Shown one piece after another: positions 40,515 through 49,349 of a stretch of 64,000 bases of DNA. The position numbers were made by a program, and so were the translations under genes. This stretch comes from Rhynchonema sp. JSB1_4 (taxonomy: Eukaryota; Nematoda; Chromadorea; Monhysterida; Xyalidae). Each line of letters starts with the position of its first letter. Within the stretch, counting starts at the first letter, position 1. The stretch is from the NCBI GenBank assembly GCA_030248065.1, contig JASAMV010004295.1, positions 1-64,000 on the forward strand. The letters run 5' to 3'. Under the pieces are notes generated by a model. The model was not told the DNA's origin and made no database searches. It worked only from the letters and a program-made list of their open reading frames with translations.

Positions 40515-41775
40515 TTAGACTTCGTTTGTCTGCACCTGACGGTTCGGTAAGGTTCCCAATTCAATATCACAATCAGTATGACCGTCGCGGGTTCGACGGC
40601 AACATCGACATCGCATGAATCCAAACGCAACCAGTATAATTTCTGCCAATTCGAGCATTCGTTCGCCGATGAAGCCAACCTGTGGAGAAAGAAAAAACAT
40701 TAGGCAACGATTATTATCTTGGGTATAAAAAGAGACAGGAGCTGTACAGGTTGTTAGCAGCAAGCAGACGCGCATAGGACAGCATTACATACCAAGTCGC
40801 GGTCGACCCCCAGTCGGTCGCCAAGCCAGCCGTACCAACCCGGTTGCACTGGCTGCACAGGTACCTGCTCCTGGTGCTGTTCTTTTGAACCATTACTGCG
40901 AAACGCGCGGTGTTTTTCTATCTGCGCCTCCAGGAGAGCTATTTGTGTAGCAGTAGCATTTCGCGTGGCAGTCAAAAGTTCGACCGCTTCAGACAGTTCC
41001 CGTTTTTGCCGTTGTTGCTCAGCAGTTATTGTTGACAAAACATCTTGTTTGAACAAGGTGAATTCACTTTCAAGTCCGCGAAAATGCGCAAGTTGTTGTC
41101 GATGAGCTGCGTCATCTGCAGCCCCAAACTGCTCAGCGAAAATTTGAAATCGTTCTTCCAAACTACCTAGACGTTGACTGATTGATTCTAGTCTGTGGTC
41201 ATATAAACGGCTCACATGCGCACACTTTGAATTGTTGCATTGCTGAAAATACAGTATTTCTGCGGGCATCAAAAACAAGAAAAACGAAGAGTGCATGTTG
41301 CTCTGGCTGCCAACTCACAATGCGCATTCCGATGCTCGACGTTGGTGGTGGCGGTGATGGTGGTGCCGGTGCGGGTGCGCTTGCTGGGGGTGACTTTGGT
41401 GGCGGCGTCGGACGATCGACGTTGTTCTGCGTATTTGAATGGAAAATTGTATTATGCGCCAGAGAAAAAACGACAGTAAAAATTTTATGTTTGAGAGCAA
41501 ACCTCGGCGGTCGCTGCAAGCAAGCATTTCAGCTGGATGGCGGCCTTGGGGAAATAGGCTCGAGCCTCGGCGCGCGTGACTTGACAGGAATGGATCGATG
41601 CCGACAAAATGCGCACATCGATAGCGAATCCGCTAGAAGGAAGCGCAGAGCATTCAGCCGTGCGTTGAAAAGAATCGCACTGGCACTCGTCAGCCTCACA
41701 TATCGGTCGCGGTGCACCGCGTATTGAGAGGGGAAACATCAACACAACAAAGCACAGCACAACACCGAGGAACAT
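40515..41775 (-). CDS. Type I membrane protein with Cys cluster and coiled-coil stalk, Polinton C
   Basis: Exon 1 from ATG 41775: signal peptide (MFLGVVLCFVVLMFPLSIRG), then CEADECQCDSFQRTAECSALP, like the Cys-F-D-x-F-x-R-Cys-LP cluster of the proteins at 7.5 and 62.9 kb. Exon 2 is Pro-rich (PTPPPKSPPASAPAPAPPS). Exon 3 (from about 41.25 kb) is a long charged heptad-like stalk (RLGSLEERFQIFAEQF, LLEAQIEKHRAF). The last exon carries a transmembrane segment (LELAEIILVAFGFM) followed by Cys/Arg (RCRCCRRTRDG) and a 28-residue tail. Architecture suggests a cell- or virion-surface attachment protein; no family is recognised. Confidence 0.65.
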
Positions 41776-42206
41776 TTCGGATAAGGAACTGCAAAAAAGA
41801 AAATTTATTCATTATGTTTTCTTGTATCAACAGCTTGCGAAAATACGCAAAAGTAATGTGTCAGTCAATCTATAATGTACGCGCACACACACAAATCATT
41901 CAAAAATGTTTATCCTGATGATGCAACGCGCGCTATCTCTGACAAAATTCATTTGGAAAACTGCGAGACCGATGCGCGTAACATCAGCAAGACCCCTCGT
42001 ATGCCTTTTTTTTATCTAAATATTAGCGTGAAAAAATTGCTGTTCATGATAAATGCAAAATCAAGCGTCTGATAGGTAAATATTATGCGCTTTTTATAAA
42101 GTTCAATATGATAGCAGACGCGTTTCTTTCCGAGAAAAAAATGCAATACAAATATTCAGAAGCAACATAAAAAAACCCAGCCCACAGCATGTCTTCACGT
42201 GTCCGG

Positions 42207-42232
42207 TTGTGTGTGTGTGTGTGTGTGTGTGT
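42207..42232. repeat. GT microsatellite
   Basis: About 13 uninterrupted GT units. The surrounding 41776-42342 region has no supported gene. Confidence 0.95.
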
Positions 42233-42342
42233 TGGTCATTAGGTGGTTTGCTGCTGGTCTGTGTTGCAGGCAACCGCAGGAAGTGATGCAACATTAATTG
42301 AGTGATTGAGTGTGCTGTGCTTCTCAACGTGTGTGTCTGCGT

Positions 42343-43305
42343 CTAGTTTACTGCTTGTGACTGTGTGCTCTCTACAGCAGGATCATCACTCTCCCCACAC
42401 AGCATATCCACTTGCTGCACCATGGGCAGCGACGTATTCAACATTGCTCGGTCGCGGCCAAGGTCGATGCGATTGTCCGCGAGCGCTTCAAACACAATCA
42501 TCATCGCCACATTGTCCCCCCAATAGATCGTGCGTGTGGCATCACCACGGTTATGCACGAGGATGCGGAGATGGTATCTAAGGAACAATAGAACATTCAT
42601 TCAATGACGGGTGTAAGTGAAGAAAGAACCGCGACCGACCGTTGTTTCGCTACCAAGACCTGCAAATCGGCTGACAGTTGCTTTTCGGCCAACTTCGGAT
42701 CAATACTGACAAGGCCGCAGTAGCCAGTGCGCATGATTTCACATACACAACCAGTGTCGACCCATTTGGCGCCTGTGCGTGCGATATAGACTTTATCGTT
42801 ATTCGTTTGTGTATAATTCTAATTCTTCACCATTCGGTTCCAAAACCAGCGGTCCGGCCAGAGCAGCACTGAACACAATTTGGCCTGCGCGGTGTGTCCA
42901 CTGCGTGGGTGCGCACGAGTCGGCCACTGTTATGTCGAAGCGAACAGTGACTGGCGGCGGTGGCGATTCTGCGAATTCATCTGCAATTTCCTATGTCCAC
43001 CAATAGAGTGGAAAACGGTGTCATTTCTCACCGTTCGGCTCCGACTGGTCGCTATCAACGTCGGCGTCGCTGCTATCGAAATGCGATTCGGTTGCTGTGC
43101 GTTTTGGCCGTGGTCGACGGTCGGGCTCCGGACGCTTCAGACTACTGATGAGTGTCGGTCGTTTACGAGTACTCATTCTAGTTGTTGTTGTCGTCGTCGT
43201 CGACGATGACGACGACATACTTTTCGTGCGCAACGGACGCGCGTATTTGGACATTGTTCGAAAACGGCGGAACGAGCGGTCAAATAGATCTTTCACGCCG
43301 CCCAT
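42343..43305 (-). CDS. One or two small spliced proteins at the right end of Polinton C
   Basis: From ATG 43305: Met-Gly start, basic and Ser/Thr-rich (RPLRTKSMSSSSSTTTTT), then acidic (SDADVDSDQSEPNGE). After a 50-nt intron an exon with beta-strand character (PVTVRFDITVADSCAPTQW, IVFSAALAGPLVLEPNG) ends near 42.81 kb. Further exon-like frames follow: RTGAKWVDTGCVCEI with a stop near 42.60 kb, and ATRTIYWGDNVAMMIVFEAL about 42.5 kb, possibly a second beta-rich protein. It lies just inside the right inverted repeat. Not recognised; joins uncertain. Confidence 0.45.
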
Positions 43306-43373
43306 TGCAGCAAGGGAGGGGCGTAATTGTTGCGCAGCTTATGGCGCATGCTGATAATTGCGTCAAAAGTTGC

Positions 43374-43532
43374 GCGCAACAATTACGCCCAGGTACGGTG
43401 CGCGCAATTATGGTCGGGCGCGTGTGCGTCATACGCAAGCGGCCGGCGCGTAAACAGAGCAATTACGGCTGGGCGGCGGCGGCAGCGGCGGCGGGTTACG
43501 GTAGCGGTGGGCGGAGTCCGGGCGGCGGCGTC
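43374..43532 (-). repeat. Right terminal inverted repeat of Polinton C
   Basis: Reverse complement of 17129-17295, missing one GCCGCT unit and with changes in the GCGCGC run. The inner arm GGGCGTAATTGTTGCGC is itself present again inverted at about 43319-43336, forming a local palindrome. The outer edge joins directly to retroelement gag sequence. Confidence 0.78.
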
Positions 43533-43535
43533 GGT

Positions 43536-44840
43536 GGCTCGCAAAGCTCGAATGCCCCTGAGTCCCGCAAACCGTACTGTTTCATGTGTCGCGGCGGTCA
43601 TTGGCGAGGAAAATGCCCGCAGTATCAAACAATCGATGCATGTCGCAAATTATTTGATGACAATTCGTTGTGTTATTGTTGTGGTTTTGGAAATCATTGG
43701 TCTCGTGATTGTGATTCTGTGAAACCGTGTTATCACTGCAACAGTGTAAAACATCACAAGCTGTTGTGTCGCACTCGTTGCCAGTGGCGTGCTCCTTCGA
43801 ATGTGCAAAATGCCAATGTCGTTCAAGTCAGTGATCAAGGCGCGCAACGGGCAGCTGTGACTCAGCAGTCGAATGAGCAAAGTGGTGCTCAAAACACGGT
43901 TGGTGCAAATCCTGTGCTTGTTGCACAAACGCCCGCTTTGACAGTCGGGCAACAAGTGAATGCGACAATGTCTCGCTACTCGCGTTTGATGACCGCAAGG
44001 GCACCGGTCAGTCTGCCCGGTCAACCGAGAAAACGGGCGAAAGGCCAGGTGCTGATGGATACCGCGTGTGGTATCACGTTCGTGACCGAGAAATTTGGTT
44101 CGAAAGTGGGTTTTCAGTCCCAGGATGAGGCTATGTTGAATCTGACGTTGTTTGGTGGCAATGAGGTGAATGAAATTGATTCGAAAAGGGGACAATTGGT
44201 GATATGGCAACGGGACGGCACAGATCGCACAATCAACGCACATTTGACGGATCGTATTTCGAAAACACAGTTCCTGCCAAAGTTGTCGGAGGCAGATGTC
44301 GAATTTCTGGGCCAATTTGGAATGGGGTGGCTCGCTGACGATTTCCCGGACGGAAACACAAAATTGGAACCGGATATTTTGATCGGGGCAGATAACTTTT
44401 GGGAATTCATACTGCCCGAAAAGCCAATGAAGTTGCCGTCTGGCCTGCTCGCTGTGCACACTTCATTGGGTCCGGTACTGACTGGGTCTGAAACGGCCCA
44501 AAACGTGATTCAAACGGCCGCACAATCTGTCTTTGTGTACCATGTGATGGCCAAAGCTCCGGATGATGAAATGTTTGTCCTAACGGAGCCGAACCCGACA
44601 CAACATGTGAATGAGGAAATTATGTGGGCCTTGGATGTGATTGGAGTGAAAGACGATCCGGTTGAGTCGAATGACGATAAAGCGTTGGACAAATTTCGTG
44701 AAACGATAAAAATCCTCGAGAATGGTTTTGATCGAGGTTGGCTTTCCTTGGAAGGAAGAGCCACCAAACGTGGCCGATCACTACGGGCTGGCACTGGCGC
44801 AATTTCGCAGTCAAGGAAGAAGACTTGCGAAACACGATGA
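43536..44840 (+). CDS. BEL/Pao gag C-terminus and aspartic protease
   Basis: Nucleocapsid-type Cys/His knuckles CFMCRGGHWRGKC, CYCCGFGNHWSRDC and CYHCNSVKHHKLLC in a row (residues about 130-195 of the frame that opens upstream in the Polinton repeat). A Gln/Ala linker follows, then a retropepsin-like domain with VLMDTACGITFV (catalytic Asp) and the BEL-typical PDILIGADNFWEF. The upstream part of the open frame is translated inverted-repeat DNA, not gag. The frame ends at 44840 inside the domain before reverse transcriptase. Confidence 0.82.
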   Translation, partial: GSQSSNAPESRKPYCFMCRGGHWRGKCPQYQTIDACRKLFDDNSLCYCCGFGNHWSRDCDSVKPCYHCNSVKHHKLLCRTRCQWRAPSNVQNANVVQVSDQGAQRAAVTQQSNEQSGAQNTVGANPVLVAQTPALTVGQQVNATMSRYSRLMTARAPVSLPGQPRKRAKGQVLMDTACGITFVTEKFGSKVGFQSQDEAMLNLTLFGGNEVNEIDSKRGQLVIWQRDGTDRTINAHLTDRISKTQFLPKLSEADVEFLGQFGMGWLADDFPDGNTKLEPDILIGADNFWEFILPEKPMKLPSGLLAVHTSLGPVLTGSETAQNVIQTAAQSVFVYHVMAKAPDDEMFVLTEPNPTQHVNEEIMWALDVIGVKDDPVESNDDKALDKFRETIKILENGFDRGWLSLEGRATKRGRSLRAGTGAISQSRKKTCETR

Positions 44841-44884
44841 ACTGCGGCAGGCTGTCGATGCCGTGCGGCAGACGTACGAAAATG

Positions 44885-46500
44885 AAACGTACCGAGAAAT
44901 GCCCGCAGTATCAAACAATCGATGCATGTCGCAAATTATTTGATGACAATTCGTTGTGTTATTGTTGTGGTTTTGGAAATCATTTGTCCCGGGAATTGTA
45001 ATCCTGGAAACCGGTGTAACACCTCAAAAGGGGAAAACCACCCCAGCCTTTTGTGCACCCCTCACTACCGGCGGGCTCCTCCTAAGGAGCAACAAACCAA
45101 CGACGTCCAACAAAGCGGTCAACGCGCCCCACGGGGGGCTGCTACTCAGCAGCAGAAGGAGGAACGAGGTGCTCCACACACGGGGGGGGCACAACCCCTG
45201 CTCTTTGCACACACGCCCCCTCTTACACACGCGCACCAAGAGAAAGCGCCACTATCTCTCTCCACTCGCTTGAGGACCCCACGGGCACCCGGCACACTCC
45301 CCCGGCACCCCAGAAAACGGGCGGAAGGCCAGGGGCCTGAGGGAACCGGGGGGGGGAACCCCTTCCGTACCGAGAAAATTTGGTTCAAAAGTGGGTTTCA
45401 GGCCCACAAGGAGGGTCTGTGGAAACTCACGCTTTTTGGGGGCAAAGAGGGGAAAGAAAAAGATACTAAAGGGGGCAAAAGGTGATATAGCAACAGGAGG
45501 GCACACAGCGCACAAACAACGCACACATGACGGGGCTCATATCTAAAACACAGTTCCCCCCCCAGATTTCGCAGGGAGAGGTCTCATATCTCTGCCAATA
45601 TGGAGAGGGGGGGCGCTCTCACGCTATCCCGCACGGAAACACAAAAAAGTAACGCAGAATATGATGAGCGGAGCAAACAACTTGAAGGCATACATCCCGC
45701 AAAGCCAACGAAGGAGCCTGCCGGCCGGCCCGCTCGGCACGCACCCTTCGGTGGGGCACGTACTGGGTGGGAAAGGGACCAAAACGAGACGCAAACCGCC
45801 CCACCACACGACCTTTCTTACCATGCCATGGCCAAAGCACCGCACCAGGAAATGAAATGCCTAACCGAGACGAAGCCGACACAAACACAAAATGAGGAAA
45901 AGAAAAGTGCGCGGGCCGTGAATGGAGTTAGAGACGAACACGATCAGGCGAAGGCCGATAAAGCGAAAGCGAAAGACCGAGAAACGGAAAAAATCCACAA
46001 CAACGGGAATGATCAGGTCGGCTTTCCCTGTCAGGAAGAGCCACCAACCCCGGCCGAGCACGACCGCCACGAGCTGGCGCAAGCTCAAAGTCAAGGAAGA
46101 AGACAGCAAAACACGAAGCACGGCGGACGGCGGCCGGCGCGCGGCGCCCGGCCGCAAACGAACAAAAAACGTACATCGAGGAAGCGCCTGAATAAAAAGA
46201 GAGCGCAAAAAACAAAAAAAAAAAAAACAAACACACCAACAAAAACGCCCCCACCACAAAAAAAAAAAACCCAAACACACAAAAAAAAAAAACAACAACA
46301 AAAAAACAAAAAAAAAACAAAAAAAAAAACAAAACACAATAAAAAAAACAAAAAATAAGAAAGACCACAAAAAAAAAAAATTAAAAAAAAAATAAAAAAA
46401 TGTAAAAAAGAAAGTGAACACAAAAAAAACAAACAAAAAAAAAAAAAAACCAAAAAAAAAAAAAACAAAAAAAAAAAAAAACCCCAAACCCACACCAACA
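44885..46500. other. Degenerate second copy of gag-protease ending in A-rich noise (probable artefact)
   Basis: From AAATGCCCGCAGTATC (about 44889) the sequence repeats 43609 onward, exactly for about 95 bases. It then diverges steadily, with G and C runs lengthened (GGGGGGGGG at about 45347) and recognisable matches until about 46180 (GTCAAGGAAGAAGAC in both). From 46200 to 46490 it is almost pure A with scattered C. At 46501 clean reverse-transcriptase sequence resumes. Steady loss of accuracy along one stretch fits a low-quality read used to bridge a gap better than biological decay. Confidence 0.7.
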
Positions 46501-46539
46501 ACCAGGTTCCTGATGGACCCGTCTCGTATCATTCGTGGT

Positions 46540-47981
46540 CTTGTATCCACACGCCCGAGAAGGCCACAACCAAAGCCCGTATCGTGTCGAATGGCTCGTT
46601 GCGAGCGGTGAAAAATGATCGCAGCATCAATGACGCGATGTTTCGCGGTCCGGTCGATCTGCCAACTATGTGTGGTCTCATCTTAAAATTTCGGACGTAC
46701 AAGTATTATATCATGGCAGATTTGGCCAAAGCATTCATGAAATTGCGTTTGAGGAAAACGGATAGGGACATGACGCGATTCTTGTACTGGAAAGACCCCT
46801 CGAAACCAAACGAAATCGAAAACAACATTCGTGTGATGCGTTACGCGGTGGTACTGTTCGGTTTTGTTGCATCACCGTGTCTGTTGATGGAATCGCTGAG
46901 ATTCATGTTGAATGAAAAGAAAACCAAGCTGGCATCCGAAATCAGTAGGCACATGTATGTCGATAATCTGATCTACGGACATGACAATGAGGAGGATCTG
47001 ATGGAGACGTATAACTACGCGAAAAAGGTGTTCTCGGAGCATAACATGATCATCAGGGAGTTTCTCAGCAATTCGAGGTGGTTCATGTCCAACATTCCGG
47101 AAAAGGACAAGATGAAAATTGAAAATGTGAAAGCGCTCGGTGTCAAAATTGACTACGACAAGGATCGGCTGGGCTGCACAAAACCCAGGAAAATCGACAA
47201 GAATGCAATTGTAACCAAAGGGTACGCGTTGAGTGTGTACGCCTCACTGTACGACATACCAGGCTTGTTGGGCCCTGTGACGGTACGCGCAAAGTGGTTC
47301 GTGCAAAAATTGCACGCTGGCAAATTTGGTTGGAATGCACCATTGCCAGACGACCTGGCTGCGGAGTGGGAGCCGATCGAATCCGATCTGGCCCTGGTCG
47401 ATACTGTTTTGGTCGAACGGTTCATTGGGACTACCGCAAATACAACGATTCGGTATCATGCGTTTGTCGATGCAAGTATTCGGGCATTCGCAGCGAATAT
47501 TTATTGCCGGGTCAGTAACGGTGACGTGCACAAGAGTTACTTGTTGTTCGGTCGAATTCGATTGTCACCGTTGCGCAAAGACATTAAAATGCCCCGACGT
47601 GAATTGTTGGCGATGTCGACTGGTACCAAAGGGCTCAAATTCGTGAATGAGCATCTCAATCTGCCCAGGGTTACCAAACTGGTCATGCATTCTGATTCGC
47701 AGATCGTGCTATCATGGGTCCGTTCGACAAAACCGGTGGCACGATTTGTTGACCGTTTGATTGGTGAAATTCGTGAAGTTGACTGCGAGTTTCGGTACAT
47801 CAACACGAAATTGAATCCGGCTGATGTTGCTACACGTGGCTGTACGTTGGCTGAACTGAAGAACAATCAGCTGTGGTGGCATGGCCCGGATTTCCTCACC
47901 AAAGACGAATCGTGCTGGCCTGTACATGACAATTGGCAGCCGATCATGGTCGAAGAACTGTGTACGTTCTTCGTTTCTTGA
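46540..47981 (+). CDS. BEL/Pao reverse transcriptase and RNase H
   Basis: In-frame sequence begins before the first Met: PEKATTKARIV, then DLPTMCGLILKFR, YIMADLAKAFMKLRL (first catalytic Asp), VVLFGFVASPCLL, and HMYVDNLIYG, where the usual YVDD reads YVDN. RNase H follows: HAFVDASIRAFAANIY, MPRRELLAM, SDSQIVLSWV and NPADVATRG. The last catalytic-pair Asp to Asn change would be expected to weaken polymerase activity unless it is a sequencing error. Ends with TGA before the integrase frame. Confidence 0.88.
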
Positions 47982-48040
47982 AAGCGAAGGTTTTGTCAAA
48001 AGTGTCTGACGATCGTCTGGAAAAGCAAGTTCTGTTCTGA

Positions 48041-49293
48041 GTGACGAAAACAATGAAATCAAGTGGTTTCGTGACTGCCAGCGAAGTGAAGTTGGCAAAA
48101 TTGTGCATTGATCGGGAGGTTCAAAAACGTCATTTCGGCAACGCGTTTGAGGCGCTACGTGTGGGAAGACGCACATTATTCGAAACTGGTGGTTCTGAAA
48201 TACCACGAAAAATGCATGCACAACGGGCTGCAACAGACGTTGGCAGACTTGCGTCAAAATTATTGGTTGATTTCTGGTCGATCGCAAGTTCGAAAATACA
48301 TCAAACCGTGTGTTGTGTGTCGAAAATTGAAAGGACGCTCGTACAAATTGCCAGCTAGTCCGCCGTATCCCGTAGAGCGTGTGTCTCGGCCGCCTACGTT
48401 TCAAGGTACGGGTCTGGATTACGCTGGGCCGATATACGTGGAAGAAAACGCTGGTTCCACTGAACCAATGAAAATCTGGGTCGCTCTATTCTCGTGTTTC
48501 TCAAGCAGATCGGTGCACTTGAACACCGCACGAGATTTGTCAACGGACAAATGTTTAAATGCGCTGCGACGTTTCATTGGGCGACGGGGAAAGCCCAAGC
48601 AAATTTTCAGTGACCATGCATCACATTTCACGTTATTGAAGAAAATTCTGGGTGAATGTTGGCCAAAGGACGGTGAACCGGATGAGTACATGGATTATTT
48701 GACCAAGGAAGAAATTGAATGGCGCATGAACACTCCTTTGGCACCGTGGAAAGCAGGTATGTACGAGCGCATGATGTCGATCATGAAGAAGATGATCAAA
48801 GCAGCGGCTGGCAAAAGGCTGTTGACGTTGGATGAATTTCAAACGCTGCTAATCGAAGTCGAGGCAATGATGAATTCTCGACCGTTGACGTACGTGTATG
48901 CTGATGCCGAGTCATTGAAAGTGCTGCGGCCCGTCGACTTCCTGGCACCAGGTCGCGAATGTGGCGCGATCCGATTCGAAAATGATGATGGTGACCCGGA
49001 CTACGAAGAAGGCCTCATGTCGACAGAAAAAATTGTCAAGGAAAATTGGGCAAAGCAGCTCAAGAATTTGGACATGGCAGTATCTGACATCTCTGCGTGA
49101 GCGTTCAAATGCAATTATCTCGCAGAAAAAAGGCGCCGTTGAAATGCAACCGAAGGTTGGTGCCGTGGTGCTACTCGATGACGCTAATGCACCACGGGCT
49201 GTTGGAAATTGGCCAGGATCGTTCAGTTGTTCCGTGGCGAGGACGGACAGTGCCGTTCCGCGGAAATCGCGTTGGCAAACGGCCATTTGCTGA
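48041..49293 (+). pseudogene. BEL/Pao integrase, frame-disrupted
   Basis: The main frame 48108-49100 has the zinc domain YHEKCMHNG with CVVC, GLDYAGPIYV (first Asp), IFSDHASHF (second Asp) and GMYERMM (catalytic Glu). Upstream residues of the same domain (REVQKRHFGNAFEALRV) lie in another frame ending at about 48155. The conserved C-terminal block QYLTSLRERSNAI and PKVGAVVLLDD lies in a third frame after about 49070. So at least two single-base shifts separate parts of one domain order. Confidence 0.8.
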
Positions 49294-49349
49294 CCCGATC
49301 GATTGGCAATTTGATTCCGCTCGAATAGTCCGACGAAGATGAAGAAAGG

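Larger units (their letters stand above)
17129..43532 (+). mobile_element. Polinton (Maverick) C, about 26.4 kb, bounded by inverted repeats
   Basis: The GC-rich segment 17129-17295 recurs in inverted orientation at 43374-43532. Between them lie a complete Polinton core set (PolB, ATPase, protease, major capsid, core, penton, integrase) plus two nucleotide kinases and several unknown genes. Key genes are intact with consistent intron phases. Larger than the usual 15-20 kb. Beyond the matching segments the flanks differ at once and no 6-bp target duplication is seen; the right end abuts a truncated BEL element. An alternative is that the right repeat belongs to a second rearranged copy. Confidence 0.78.

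Noticed and set aside
45861..46550. Phe-rich 229-residue minus-strand frame
   Set aside because: It is the complement of the A-rich low-quality stretch at 46.2-46.49 kb and has no biological composition.
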